From contig NZ_BDBL01000008.1 in the NCBI RefSeq assembly GCF_001612965.1, forward strand, positions 62,001 to 126,000: a stretch of 64,000 nucleotides of DNA, in the 5' to 3' direction. The translations under genes and the position numbers were made by a program. Source of the stretch: Nocardia kruczakiae NBRC 101016. Its GTDB lineage: Bacteria > Actinomycetota > Actinomycetes > Mycobacteriales > Mycobacteriaceae. Positions 8,830 through 17,060 of the stretch are shown here, piece after piece. Positions within the stretch are counted from its first letter, which is position 1; each line of letters begins with the position of its first letter. A model generated the notes under the pieces. That model was given only the letters and a program-made list of their open reading frames with translations. It had not been told where the DNA came from and did no database searches.

Positions 8830-10341
8830 TCAGGCGGCGCCGCAGGCGGCGAGCACCAGTTCGCGAACGCGGGCGGCGTCGGCCTGGCCTCGGGTTGCCT
8901 TCATGACGTCGCCGACGATCTTGCCGGCGGCCTGGACCTTGCCGGAGCGGATCTTGTCGGCGATGTCCGGGTTGGCGGCGAGGGCCTTGTCGACCTCGGA
9001 CTGCAGGGCCGAGTCGTCGGACACCATGCCCAGCCCCTTGGCCTCGACGATCTGCCCCGGATCGCCCTCACCGGCCAGCACGAAATCGACGACCTGACGG
9101 GCGACCTTGGAGTTGACGGTCTTGGCGTCGACCAGCGCGACCACCTCGGCGACCTGCTTCGGCGTGATCGGCAGATCCTCGAGGGCGACCTCGCGCTCCT
9201 TGGCCTGCTCGGTGAGGTAGTTGACCCACCAGGCGCGGGCGGCGTCGACCGTGGTGCCGGCGTCGACGGTGGCGATGATCAGGTCGAGCGCGCCGGCGTT
9301 GATCAGATCGCGGAACACCTCGTCGGACAGACCCCATTCGGCCTGGATGCGGGCACGGCGCAGCCACGGGTATTCGGGGATGGTGCCGCGCAGTTTCTCG
9401 ACCCAGTCGGCATCGGGGGCGATCGGCTCGAGGTCCGGCTCCGGGAAGTAGCGGTAGTCCTCGGCGGTTTCCTTGACCCGGCCCGGGGAGGTGGAACCGT
9501 CGCCCTCGTGGAAGTGCCGGGTCTCCTGGATCACGGTGCCGCCGGAGCTGAGCACCGCGCCCTGGCGGCGCATCTCGTAGCGCACCGCGACCTCGACGCT
9601 GCGCAGCGAGTTCACGTTCTTGGTCTCGGTGCGGGTGCCGAATTCCTTGGCGCCCTTGGCCATCAGCGATACGTTGGCGTCGCAGCGCAGCGAACCCTGC
9701 TCCATCTTCACGTCGGAGACGTCGAGCGCCTTCAGCAGATCGCGCAGCGCGGTGACGTAGGCGCGGGCCACCTCGGGGGCGCGTTCACCGGCGCCGGTGA
9801 TCGGCTTGGTGACGATCTCGATCAGCGGCACGCCGGCCCGGTTGTAGTCCAGCAGCGAATGGCTCGCGCCGTGGATGCGGCCGGTGGCGCCGCCCACGTG
9901 CAGGGACTTACCGGTGTCCTCCTCCATGTGGGCACGTTCGATGTCGACGCGGAAGACCGAGCCGTCGTCGAGCACCACATCGAGGTAGCCGTCGGTGGCG
10001 ATCGGCTCGTCGTACTGGCTGATCTGGTAGTTCTTCGGCTGATCCGGGTAGAAGTAGTTCTTGCGCGCGAACCGGCCCCACGGGGTGATCGAGCAGTTCA
10101 GCGCGAGACCGATGCGGATCGCCGACTCCACGGCCTGCTGGTTGACCACCGGCAACGAACCCGGCAGGCCCAGACATACCGGGCAGACCTGCGTGTTCGG
10201 CTCGGCGCCGAAGGCCGTCGGGCACCCGCAGAACATCTTGGTTTCGGTGCCCAGTTCGACGTGCACCTCCATGCCCAGCACCGGCTCGTACCGGTCGATG
10301 ACGTCGGCATAGTCCATCAAGTCCACCGTGGGTGCAGTCAT
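8830..10341 (-). CDS. gatB: Asp-tRNA(Asn)/Glu-tRNA(Gln) amidotransferase subunit B
   Basis: 503 aa, normal for GatB. The start ATG at 10341 gives [20 protein letters not shown] then the core [18 protein letters not shown]; the frame is open further upstream but that part overlaps another gene. Visible are the zinc-type cysteines ([20 protein letters not shown]), the kinase-like domain ([16 protein letters not shown]) and the C-terminal YqeY/GatB tail. With GatA and GatC it transamidates mischarged tRNAs; gatCA lies about 21 kb away on the same strand. Confidence 0.97.
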   Translation of the reverse strand: MTAPTVDLMDYADVIDRYEPVLGMEVHVELGTETKMFCGCPTAFGAEPNTQVCPVCLGLPGSLPVVNQQAVESAIRIGLALNCSITPWGRFARKNYFYPDQPKNYQISQYDEPIATDGYLDVVLDDGSVFRVDIERAHMEEDTGKSLHVGGATGRIHGASHSLLDYNRAGVPLIEIVTKPITGAGERAPEVARAYVTALRDLLKALDVSDVKMEQGSLRCDANVSLMAKGAKEFGTRTETKNVNSLRSVEVAVRYEMRRQGAVLSSGGTVIQETRHFHEGDGSTSPGRVKETAEDYRYFPEPDLEPIAPDADWVEKLRGTIPEYPWLRRARIQAEWGLSDEVFRDLINAGALDLIIATVDAGTTVDAARAWWVNYLTEQAKEREVALEDLPITPKQVAEVVALVDAKTVNSKVARQVVDFVLAGEGDPGQIVEAKGLGMVSDDSALQSEVDKALAANPDIADKIRSGKVQAAGKIVGDVMKATRGQADAARVRELVLAACGAA

Positions 10342-10388
10342 GCTGAACAGTTTATGTAAGGGCACCGACGACGCTGCGCCGACCCGAG

Positions 10389-11006
10389 TCACGTCCGCCA
10401 GACCGCGGTGAACTCGTACCACGGTCCGGCGAGGTGCGTCGCCGAGAAATCGTCGAATCCGGCCGGCCTGCCGTTCGGTGAGTAGGCCCACCCGCTGCTC
10501 GTGTCCAGCCCGAGCCCGCCCGCCTCGACGAAGTAGACCGCGCCATCCGAATCCGCGCGCGCATAGGCGATGTCGAACCGCCCGATCTCGAAATTGCTCC
10601 GGACGGTGTCGGGCCCCGCCAGCAGTTCGCGGGCGACGCGTTCGAAATCGGGGCGCATCTCGTCGAATGTCGTTCGCGGCGCGAGGAACACCATCAGACC
10701 GGCGGCCAGCACGGCGAGTGGCACGGGCAGCACCCACCACGACCATCGGCGGTCTCGTCCGAGCACGTACAGGGTGCGGATCATCCACAGCACTCCCGCG
10801 GCGGCGAAGAGGACCAGCGCTCCCGCGGCGGCGAGCAAGGGATCGGCCCACCGCATACTGCCGAATCGGGACGGCCACCAGCCGTAGTACAGGCAGACCA
10901 GCACGGCGACGGCGAACACGGCCGTGGCGGCGGCGATCGGACCGGGCGGCTTCGCACCCGTATCCGGCGCGGGCACGGGCGGGCCCACGGCATCCGATTC
11001 GTCCAT
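10389..11006 (-). CDS. Conserved membrane protein of unknown function
   Basis: 205 aa. A Pro-rich N-terminus, then about three to four hydrophobic segments (residues 24-42, 56-76, 89-109), then a soluble C-terminal half with aromatic words [17 protein letters not shown] and [12 protein letters not shown]. No family recognised. It lies 47 bp upstream of gatB on the same strand. Confidence 0.6.
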   Translation of the reverse strand: MDESDAVGPPVPAPDTGAKPPGPIAAATAVFAVAVLVCLYYGWWPSRFGSMRWADPLLAAAGALVLFAAAGVLWMIRTLYVLGRDRRWSWWVLPVPLAVLAAGLMVFLAPRTTFDEMRPDFERVARELLAGPDTVRSNFEIGRFDIAYARADSDGAVYFVEAGGLGLDTSSGWAYSPNGRPAGFDDFSATHLAGPWYEFTAVWRT

Positions 11007-11065
11007 TCCGCCAACCTAACGGCCACCGGCCGCCACACCGAGCAACTTTCGATCCGGAAGGGAGT

Positions 11066-11093
11066 AGTCCCACGCGCCCGGCCGCGTGGGACT
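11066..11093 (-). terminator. Terminator after the FtsX-type permease
   Basis: Perfect 11-bp stem AGTCCCACGCG / CGCGTGGGACT with loop CCCGGC, 16 nt beyond the permease stop; flanked by GGGA / TCCCC that can extend it. Confidence 0.7.
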
Positions 11094-11109
11094 TCCCCTC
11101 CTGATTCGA

Positions 11110-13602
11110 TCAGTCGACGGCGATGGCCTCGACGATCGGCATGCGGGCCGCGCGTAGTGACGGCGGAATCGAGCCGAGCAGGGCCAGGACCAGCGCGGCG
11201 ACGGCGTAGACCAGCAGCATGGGGCTCGGGCGGTACACCACGTCGATGGTCATCGCATGGCCCATCGCCAGGGTGGCCAGGTATTGCACGGCCGCGCCGG
11301 TGACCAAACCCAGTGCGGCACCGGCCAATCCGATGCCGGCGGCCTCGGTGAGCACCGTGCGCAACAGGAAGCGGCGGCTGGTGCCCATGGCGCGCAGCAC
11401 GCCGAGTTCGCGGCGGCGTTCCAGGACCGACAGCATCAGCGTGTTCAGCAGCGCCGCGGTGGAGACCAGCACCACGATCCACAGGATCGAACCGGACAGC
11501 GACGTACCCTGCTGCACCCCTTGCGATACCGCCGCGAGCGCCTGCGCTCCGGTGTCCACGTGCAGACCGGGCGGCACCACCGCGCGGATCGCGTCGATCA
11601 CCTGCGCCTTGTCGGCATCGGGTGCGAAGTTGACGCCGAGGATCGTCTCTCCCGGGCGGTCGTACCACAGCCGCAGGACGTCCAGATCCATCAGCACGAT
11701 GCCCGACAGCGCCGAGAAGTACGGGATCACCCGCAGGACCCGCACGGAATGGATGCCGGTCGGCGTGGGCAGTTCGAGTTGTGCGCCCGCGCCGACGCCG
11801 AGCGAGCGTGCCACGTCGCGCGACAGCACCACGCCCTCGCCGGTCGACATCTGCTGCAACACATCGGGTCCCAGATCCGCGAGGACCGACGACCGGATAT
11901 TGGACTGATAGGCCTGCAACATCACCCGATCGCTGCCCACGGTGGCGAAGGCCATCTGCGCCGATCCCACATCGGCGACCCCGGGAACCCGCCGCACGAT
12001 CTCCTTCAGATCGGCCGGAAGCAAAGGCCCCGTGGGGAATTCGGCCAGCGAGGTGGGGCTGATGTAGGCGTCGCGGCGGCCGAGATCGGAGAACGAGCCC
12101 GTCGCCGAATCGACCAGATTGCTCGACGCACCGCCCATCGCGACGGTCGCGGTGACGCCGATCATCACCGTCATCGCCGTCGCCCAGACGCGACGCGGAG
12201 CCCGCTCGATGGTGGTGGCCCCCAGCGCGCCGGGCGCTCCGAAGATGCGGGCGACCGCCGCCGCAAGGCGCACGATCGGGCCCATCGCGGCGAAGCACAG
12301 CCCGACCGCGCCCGCGATGGACAGCGAGATCGCGGCCAGCGAAGCCCGCCCCAGATCGGCGCGGGCGATGAAAATCGCGCCGCCGACCATGGCCAGGCCG
12401 CCCACCAGCGCACCCCAGCGCAACCACGGCCCCACCGCATCGGCCTTCGACACTCCGACCGGCGCCAGAGCTTCGATGGGTTGCACCTTGTAGACCTGGC
12501 GAGCCGCGATCGCCGCGGCGGCGACGCTGGCGAGCACGCAGGCCGCGATCGCGAACGGAATCGCGTATCCGGGCACCATGTATTCGGTGCGGGTGTCCAC
12601 CGCCGCCACCATGGCCGAGGGAATCGTGTCGATCGACATGCGGCCGGCGAAAATGCCGACCACCGAACCGATCGCGCCGCCGATCAACCCGATGACGGCC
12701 GCCTCCACGATGAGATCACGCACCATCGGCCGCCGCCGGCCGCCGATCGCCCGCAGCAGCGACAGCGTCGGGCGGCGTTGTGCCACCGCCATACTCATCG
12801 CGTTGTAGATCAGGAAGCCCGAAACGATCAGCGCCGCAGCCGAAGCCATCGTCGTGGAGAAGCGGACGAGCTGGATCGCCCCGCTCGCCTGGGCGGTGCG
12901 CAGACTGGGATCGGCGACCACGGCACGGCCGTTCACCAGTGTGGTCAGCGCCGAACGCAGCTGTCCGACATCGGTTCCCGGCTTCGGCACGATCTGGATG
13001 GAGTCGAGCATGCCGGCCCGTCCGGCGAGTTGCTGGGCGACGGGCAGCGTGGCGATGACGATATGCCCGCTGTTGAGTTTGTGCGAGGTGGCGTCGTCGA
13101 GCACCCCGGCCACGGTCACCTGCCGGTTGCCCAGTGTGAAGGTGTCACCCTCGTGCCGGCCCAGCCCCGCGCCGACGAGAACCCCACCGGGCACCGACAG
13201 CAGTTTCGCCGCCTGCGCGCTCATCGCCCCGTTGAGATCGCTGCCGAGTGCGGAGACCGACGCATCGGCCCCGATGAGCAGCGTGCGGTCGGCCGGATTG
13301 CCGACCCCGGTGCGAATCATCGGCACCGCGGCCTCGACGCCGGGCACAGCGCGCACCTGCGGTACCAGGTCCTGTCCGAATCCGCTCTCGGTGACGCCGG
13401 AGATCTCGAGTTGCGCCTTACCGCCCAGCGCCGAGGTCAGCCGGTCCACCGAACCGGTCACCGAACCGGAAATGCTGAGCACCGCCACCAGCAGTCCCGC
13501 CGAAACCCCCATGACCGCCATCGACATGGCGGTGCGGCCCTTGTGAGTGAACAGCTCTCCGATATTGAACAGCCGCAACCGATCCCAGCCGGCTGTGATC
13601 AC
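11110..13602 (-). CDS. FtsX/MacB-type ABC transporter permease (double FtsX)
   Basis: 830 aa from GTG. N-terminal membrane segment (AMSMAVMGVSAGLLVAVLSI), a periplasmic domain, three helices forming the first FtsX core (about residues 255-370, with SLLRAIGGRRR), a middle helix pair, a second periplasmic domain and a second FtsX core (LGVLRAMGTSRR, about 735). This is the duplicated architecture of actinobacterial lipoprotein or peptide exporters. The gene overlaps its ATPase by 4 nt. Substrate unknown. Confidence 0.92.
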   Translation of the reverse strand: MITAGWDRLRLFNIGELFTHKGRTAMSMAVMGVSAGLLVAVLSISGSVTGSVDRLTSALGGKAQLEISGVTESGFGQDLVPQVRAVPGVEAAVPMIRTGVGNPADRTLLIGADASVSALGSDLNGAMSAQAAKLLSVPGGVLVGAGLGRHEGDTFTLGNRQVTVAGVLDDATSHKLNSGHIVIATLPVAQQLAGRAGMLDSIQIVPKPGTDVGQLRSALTTLVNGRAVVADPSLRTAQASGAIQLVRFSTTMASAAALIVSGFLIYNAMSMAVAQRRPTLSLLRAIGGRRRPMVRDLIVEAAVIGLIGGAIGSVVGIFAGRMSIDTIPSAMVAAVDTRTEYMVPGYAIPFAIAACVLASVAAAAIAARQVYKVQPIEALAPVGVSKADAVGPWLRWGALVGGLAMVGGAIFIARADLGRASLAAISLSIAGAVGLCFAAMGPIVRLAAAVARIFGAPGALGATTIERAPRRVWATAMTVMIGVTATVAMGGASSNLVDSATGSFSDLGRRDAYISPTSLAEFPTGPLLPADLKEIVRRVPGVADVGSAQMAFATVGSDRVMLQAYQSNIRSSVLADLGPDVLQQMSTGEGVVLSRDVARSLGVGAGAQLELPTPTGIHSVRVLRVIPYFSALSGIVLMDLDVLRLWYDRPGETILGVNFAPDADKAQVIDAIRAVVPPGLHVDTGAQALAAVSQGVQQGTSLSGSILWIVVLVSTAALLNTLMLSVLERRRELGVLRAMGTSRRFLLRTVLTEAAGIGLAGAALGLVTGAAVQYLATLAMGHAMTIDVVYRPSPMLLVYAVAALVLALLGSIPPSLRAARMPIVEAIAVD

Positions 13603-14321
13603 GCGCGCACCACCTCGTCACCGTCGTGAACCTCGCGGCCGCGCGCCGAAACCAGTTCGTCGGAGCCGATGCGCCCGTCCCGGAGGGTGATCACGCGATC
13701 GCAGTATTCGACTGCCCCCATGTCGTGGGTGACCATCACCACCGAATTGCCGGCGCCGGAGATGTCGCCGAGCAGCTCCAGAATCGAAGCGCCGGTCTTG
13801 GAATCCAGATTGCCGGTGGGTTCGTCGGCCAGGATCAGCGGTGGGTCCATGATCAACGCGCGGGCGACGGCCACCCGCTGCATCTGGCCGCCGGACAGTT
13901 CGGCGGGACGATGTTCGGCGCGATCGGCCAGACCCACACGGTCGAGCAGTTCCAGCGCCCGCGGCTTGGCCTTGCGTAATCCGGTGCCGTCCAGCAGTTT
14001 CGGGACCGCGACGTTCTCCCACGCCGAGAGGGTGGGCAGCAGGTTGAAGAACTGGAAGACGAAACCCACACGGTGGCGGCGGAATTCGGATTGCCGGTTG
14101 TCGTCGAGGGAGCCGATCTCCTCACCCCGGAAGGTGATGGATCCCGAATCCGGCGAATCCAACGCGCCGAGCAGATGCAACAGCGTGCTCTTACCGGATC
14201 CCGACGGGCCGATGATGGAGGTGAATTCACCCGCCTCGATGCGCAGGCTGATGGTGTCGAGGGCGCGAACCCGCTGTTCCCCCACCCGGTATTCCTTGAC
14301 TACGTCGGTCAATTCCAACAT
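13599..14321 (-). CDS. ABC transporter ATP-binding protein, MacB/LolD type
   Basis: 240 aa. Walker A GPSGSGKSTLL, Q-loop FVFQFFNLLPTLSAWENV, signature LSGGQMQRVAVARAL, Walker B LILADEPTGNLDSKTG and switch His VMVTHDM are all present. The FFNLLPTLSAWENV loop and NLDSKTG are characteristic of the MacB/LolD/FtsE branch that powers FtsX permeases. Translationally coupled to the permease. Confidence 0.95.
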   Translation of the reverse strand: MLELTDVVKEYRVGEQRVRALDTISLRIEAGEFTSIIGPSGSGKSTLLHLLGALDSPDSGSITFRGEEIGSLDDNRQSEFRRHRVGFVFQFFNLLPTLSAWENVAVPKLLDGTGLRKAKPRALELLDRVGLADRAEHRPAELSGGQMQRVAVARALIMDPPLILADEPTGNLDSKTGASILELLGDISGAGNSVVMVTHDMGAVEYCDRVITLRDGRIGSDELVSARGREVHDGDEVVRA

Positions 14322-14402
14322 GGCGGTCGCCCCACCTTCTTTCTGCTGTCGGTCGCGGTCACGGCGCGGGTTCGACTGCGCCGCAACCGGTCGGATCGTC
14401 GC

Positions 14403-14723
14403 TCAGCGTGCCAGGACCGGCTCACGATGCCAATGCCGGACCTCATGTGCGTCGAGGACGGCACGCAACACGGGTTGTTCGGCGGCCAATTCCAGATAGG
14501 CCTCGGCCGGGGACTGTCCCTGCAGCTGGGCCTGATCGAGTTTGGCGTGCAGGTGGTTGTCCCACCGATACCGCAGGGCGGCAAGCACTCCGGTGGGCCC
14601 GCCGAAGAGCCGATCGCATTCGGGCAGGTCGTAGAACAGGCCCGGCGTGGCCGGATCGACGGCCGCGCGGGCGAGCACCTCGTGCAGGATTTCGGTACGA
14701 GCGTGCTGGTCTTGCCAAGTCAT
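14403..14723 (-). CDS. Small protein of unknown function
   Basis: 106 aa from ATG at 14723, chosen because GAGGAG lies 9 nt upstream; the in-frame ATG at 14732 directly abuts that Shine-Dalgarno sequence. Soluble, helical-looking (HARTEILHEVLARAAVDPAT, AYLELAAEQPVLRAVLDAHE) with no membrane segment. No family recognised. It precedes the ABC transporter genes by 81 bp and may be co-transcribed. Confidence 0.65.
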   Translation of the reverse strand: MTWQDQHARTEILHEVLARAAVDPATPGLFYDLPECDRLFGGPTGVLAALRYRWDNHLHAKLDQAQLQGQSPAEAYLELAAEQPVLRAVLDAHEVRHWHREPVLAR

Positions 14724-14894
14724 CGCACCCATCTCCTCGGGCCGGGTGTCCGAACCTCTCCGCCGGACACTGTGCGACTCACGCTACGGAGGCGCCCACG
14801 CGGATACGTCGTGCCGCAGACGAGACTTCGCGTCCTACCACGGTAGGAGCGTGGGCCCTTTCCGGGAACGATGCAGCGCCCACCCGTCGGCGAC

Positions 14895-14907
14895 TAGCCT
14901 GACTGTT
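14895..14907 (+). promoter_or_regulatory. Probable leaderless promoter -10 box of the first histidine kinase
   Basis: TAGCCT (14895-14900) lies 7 nt before the ATG at 14908 and there is no Shine-Dalgarno sequence, as expected for a leaderless transcript. Confidence 0.5.
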
Positions 14908-16260
14908 ATGGACCTGACCAGCGCCGACGACCGTGCGGAGGTATCGCCGCACGCACCGCGGCGACCGGGCCGGGCACGCCTGGCGCTGGGGCGGGTCGCG
15001 CGGCGACTCCTGGATCTCGTGCACGATCCGGCCGGCACGCTGCGGCGACGGGTGGAGGAGATGTCCTACGGCTATCCCGTCTCGGTGGTCGTCACCGCGG
15101 ATATCGCGGTCGTGGTGTCGGCGGTCGCGGCCGCGGCGCTGCGCAGCCAGTACTTCTCGACGGGGGTGCCCTTCCTCGCGGTGGCACTGCTGTTCGCCTG
15201 CTACCCGCTGCTGTTCTTCTTCGATCTGCCCCCGAAGCCGGCGGTGTTCGGACTGTCCGCCCTCACCGCCCAGGCGCTGTTCCTGCTGCAGCCGGTCTCG
15301 CCCGACTGCTCGCCACTGGTGCTGACCGTGATGGTCGGCATGATCGGGGCGATCGCACCGAAACGGGTCAGCCTGTTCTGGATGATCGCCGCGGTCGCGG
15401 AGATGCTGATCTTCTACGCCCTGGGTTACGGCGAACTGGTGCAGGTGTACGTCGTCGCGATCGTGCTGGGCTGGATGGTCGGTCTGATGCTGCAGTTCCA
15501 GCGGCAGTCGCTGGATCAGGAACGCGAGAATCAGGCCATCCGCTCCGCGCAGGCGGCCGACGACGAACGCCGCCGGATCGCCCGCGAGGTCCACGACGTG
15601 ATCGCCCATTCCCTCAGCGTCACTCTGCTGCACCTGACCGCGGCCCGGCACGCGCTCGAAACCGATCGCGATGTCGACGAGGCCATCGACGCACTCGGCG
15701 ATGCCGAACGCCTCGGCCGCCAGGCCATGGCCGATATCCGGCACACCGTCGGCCTGCTCGATCAGCGCCCGTCCGCGCTGACGCCCGAACCGGGGCTCGA
15801 GGACATCGCCGACCTGGTCTCCGATTTCGTCGGCGCCGGGCTGCCGGTGACCTACCACCTCACCGGCGACACCGCGGCGGTGTCCGCGTCGACGGGGCTG
15901 GCGCTGTATCGGATCAGCCAGGAATCGCTGTCGAATATCGCCAAACACGCTCCCGGCGCACAGGCGTCCCTCGACATCGCCGTGATGCCCGGCGAAGTGA
16001 CCGTGCGCGTGCGCAATACACTGCCGCAGGGCCCGGCCCCGCGCACCGGCCGCGGGATGGGGATCAACGGCATGCGCCAGCGCACCGCCACCCTGAACGG
16101 CAACCTCTCGGCCGGCCGATCGGGCGAGTACTGGCAGGTGCGCGCCCGCATCCCCCTCGCTCCCGACGAGGTCTGCCCGGTGACCGGACTCGACGATCCG
16201 TTGACGATGGTGCGCGACGCGATCACCTCGCTCACCCGCAAACGCCAGGAGGACCGGTGA
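14908..16260 (+). CDS. Sensor histidine kinase, NarL/DesK (HisKA_3) type
   Basis: 450 aa. Residues 50-200 hold about six membrane helices, so the input is likely membrane-borne. The dimerisation/phosphoacceptor domain has ERRRIAREVHDVIAHSLSV (His in REVHD), and the HATPase domain has LYRISQESLSNIAKHAPGA (N box) and GRGMGINGMRQR (G box). It overlaps the response regulator by 4 nt and forms a cognate pair with it. The signal is unknown; a FtsX exporter lies divergently 0.6 kb away. Confidence 0.92.
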   Translation: MDLTSADDRAEVSPHAPRRPGRARLALGRVARRLLDLVHDPAGTLRRRVEEMSYGYPVSVVVTADIAVVVSAVAAAALRSQYFSTGVPFLAVALLFACYPLLFFFDLPPKPAVFGLSALTAQALFLLQPVSPDCSPLVLTVMVGMIGAIAPKRVSLFWMIAAVAEMLIFYALGYGELVQVYVVAIVLGWMVGLMLQFQRQSLDQERENQAIRSAQAADDERRRIAREVHDVIAHSLSVTLLHLTAARHALETDRDVDEAIDALGDAERLGRQAMADIRHTVGLLDQRPSALTPEPGLEDIADLVSDFVGAGLPVTYHLTGDTAAVSASTGLALYRISQESLSNIAKHAPGAQASLDIAVMPGEVTVRVRNTLPQGPAPRTGRGMGINGMRQRTATLNGNLSAGRSGEYWQVRARIPLAPDEVCPVTGLDDPLTMVRDAITSLTRKRQEDR

Positions 16261-16994
16261 GGAGTGTCCCGCAGAACACAGGAGGGCATGTGAACCCCGG
16301 TCAGACCCCGCTCACCGAGACCGATACCGCCGTCACCACCGTGCTCGTCGTCGACGATCAGGAACTCGTGCGGGGCGGGCTGCGCCGGATCCTGCGCCGC
16401 CGCGACGGCTTCGTGGTCACCGAATGCGGCGACGGCGACGAGGTGCCGGCCGCCTTGACCGAACACCGTCCGGACGTGGTGCTGATGGATCTGCGGATGA
16501 AGCGGGTCGGCGGCATCGATGCGACGCGGCGGCTGCGGACCCGCCCGGACGCGCCGCCGGTGCTGGTCCTCACCACCTTCGACGACGACCATCTGCTCTC
16601 GGGTGCGCTGCGGGCCGGTGCGGCGGGTTTCATTCTCAAGGACTCCCCCGCCGAGGATCTGATCCGCGCGGTGCGCACCGTGGCCGAGGGCGGCTCCTGG
16701 CTCGATCCGTCCGTCACCGGCCGGGTGCTCTCGGCGTATCGGACGGCGCGTCCGGTCCCCGCGGACACTCGCTCGCGCATGGCGGAACTGACGGCGCGCG
16801 AGCTCGAGGTGCTGAAACTGATCGGCCGCGGACGGGTCAACTCCGAGATCGCCGGCGAACTCGGCATCTCCGAAGTAACGGTAAAGAGCCACGTCGGACA
16901 CATTTTCGGCAAGCTCGGGTTACGGGACAGGGCGGCCGCGATCGTGTTCGCGTTTGACCACGGCGTGGTCGCACCCGGAGAATCGGCGTTCTGA
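16257..16994 (+). CDS. Response regulator, NarL/LuxR type
   Basis: 245 aa from the GTG overlapping the kinase stop; GTG at 16290 is an alternative, and both have AGGAGG 4 nt upstream. Receiver domain with VDDQE, phosphoacceptor Asp in VVLMDLRM, conserved Thr/Lys positions TTFDDD and LKDSP; C-terminal LuxR HTH LTARELEVLKLIGRG then EVTVKSHVGHIFGKL. Controls unknown targets together with the kinase upstream. Confidence 0.94.
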   Translation: MRSVPQNTGGHVNPGQTPLTETDTAVTTVLVVDDQELVRGGLRRILRRRDGFVVTECGDGDEVPAALTEHRPDVVLMDLRMKRVGGIDATRRLRTRPDAPPVLVLTTFDDDHLLSGALRAGAAGFILKDSPAEDLIRAVRTVAEGGSWLDPSVTGRVLSAYRTARPVPADTRSRMAELTARELEVLKLIGRGRVNSEIAGELGISEVTVKSHVGHIFGKLGLRDRAAAIVFAFDHGVVAPGESAF

Positions 16995-17060
16995 GGGGCA
17001 GGCAACCCGGTGCGGCGCCGGGCAGGTTGGCCACCTTGCCCAGGAGTTGGAGGTTCACCG

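Noticed and set aside
8830-11073. 747-residue reading of gatB
   Set aside because: The added part runs antisense in frame through another gene's region on the same strand; GatB is about 500 aa and starts at 10341.
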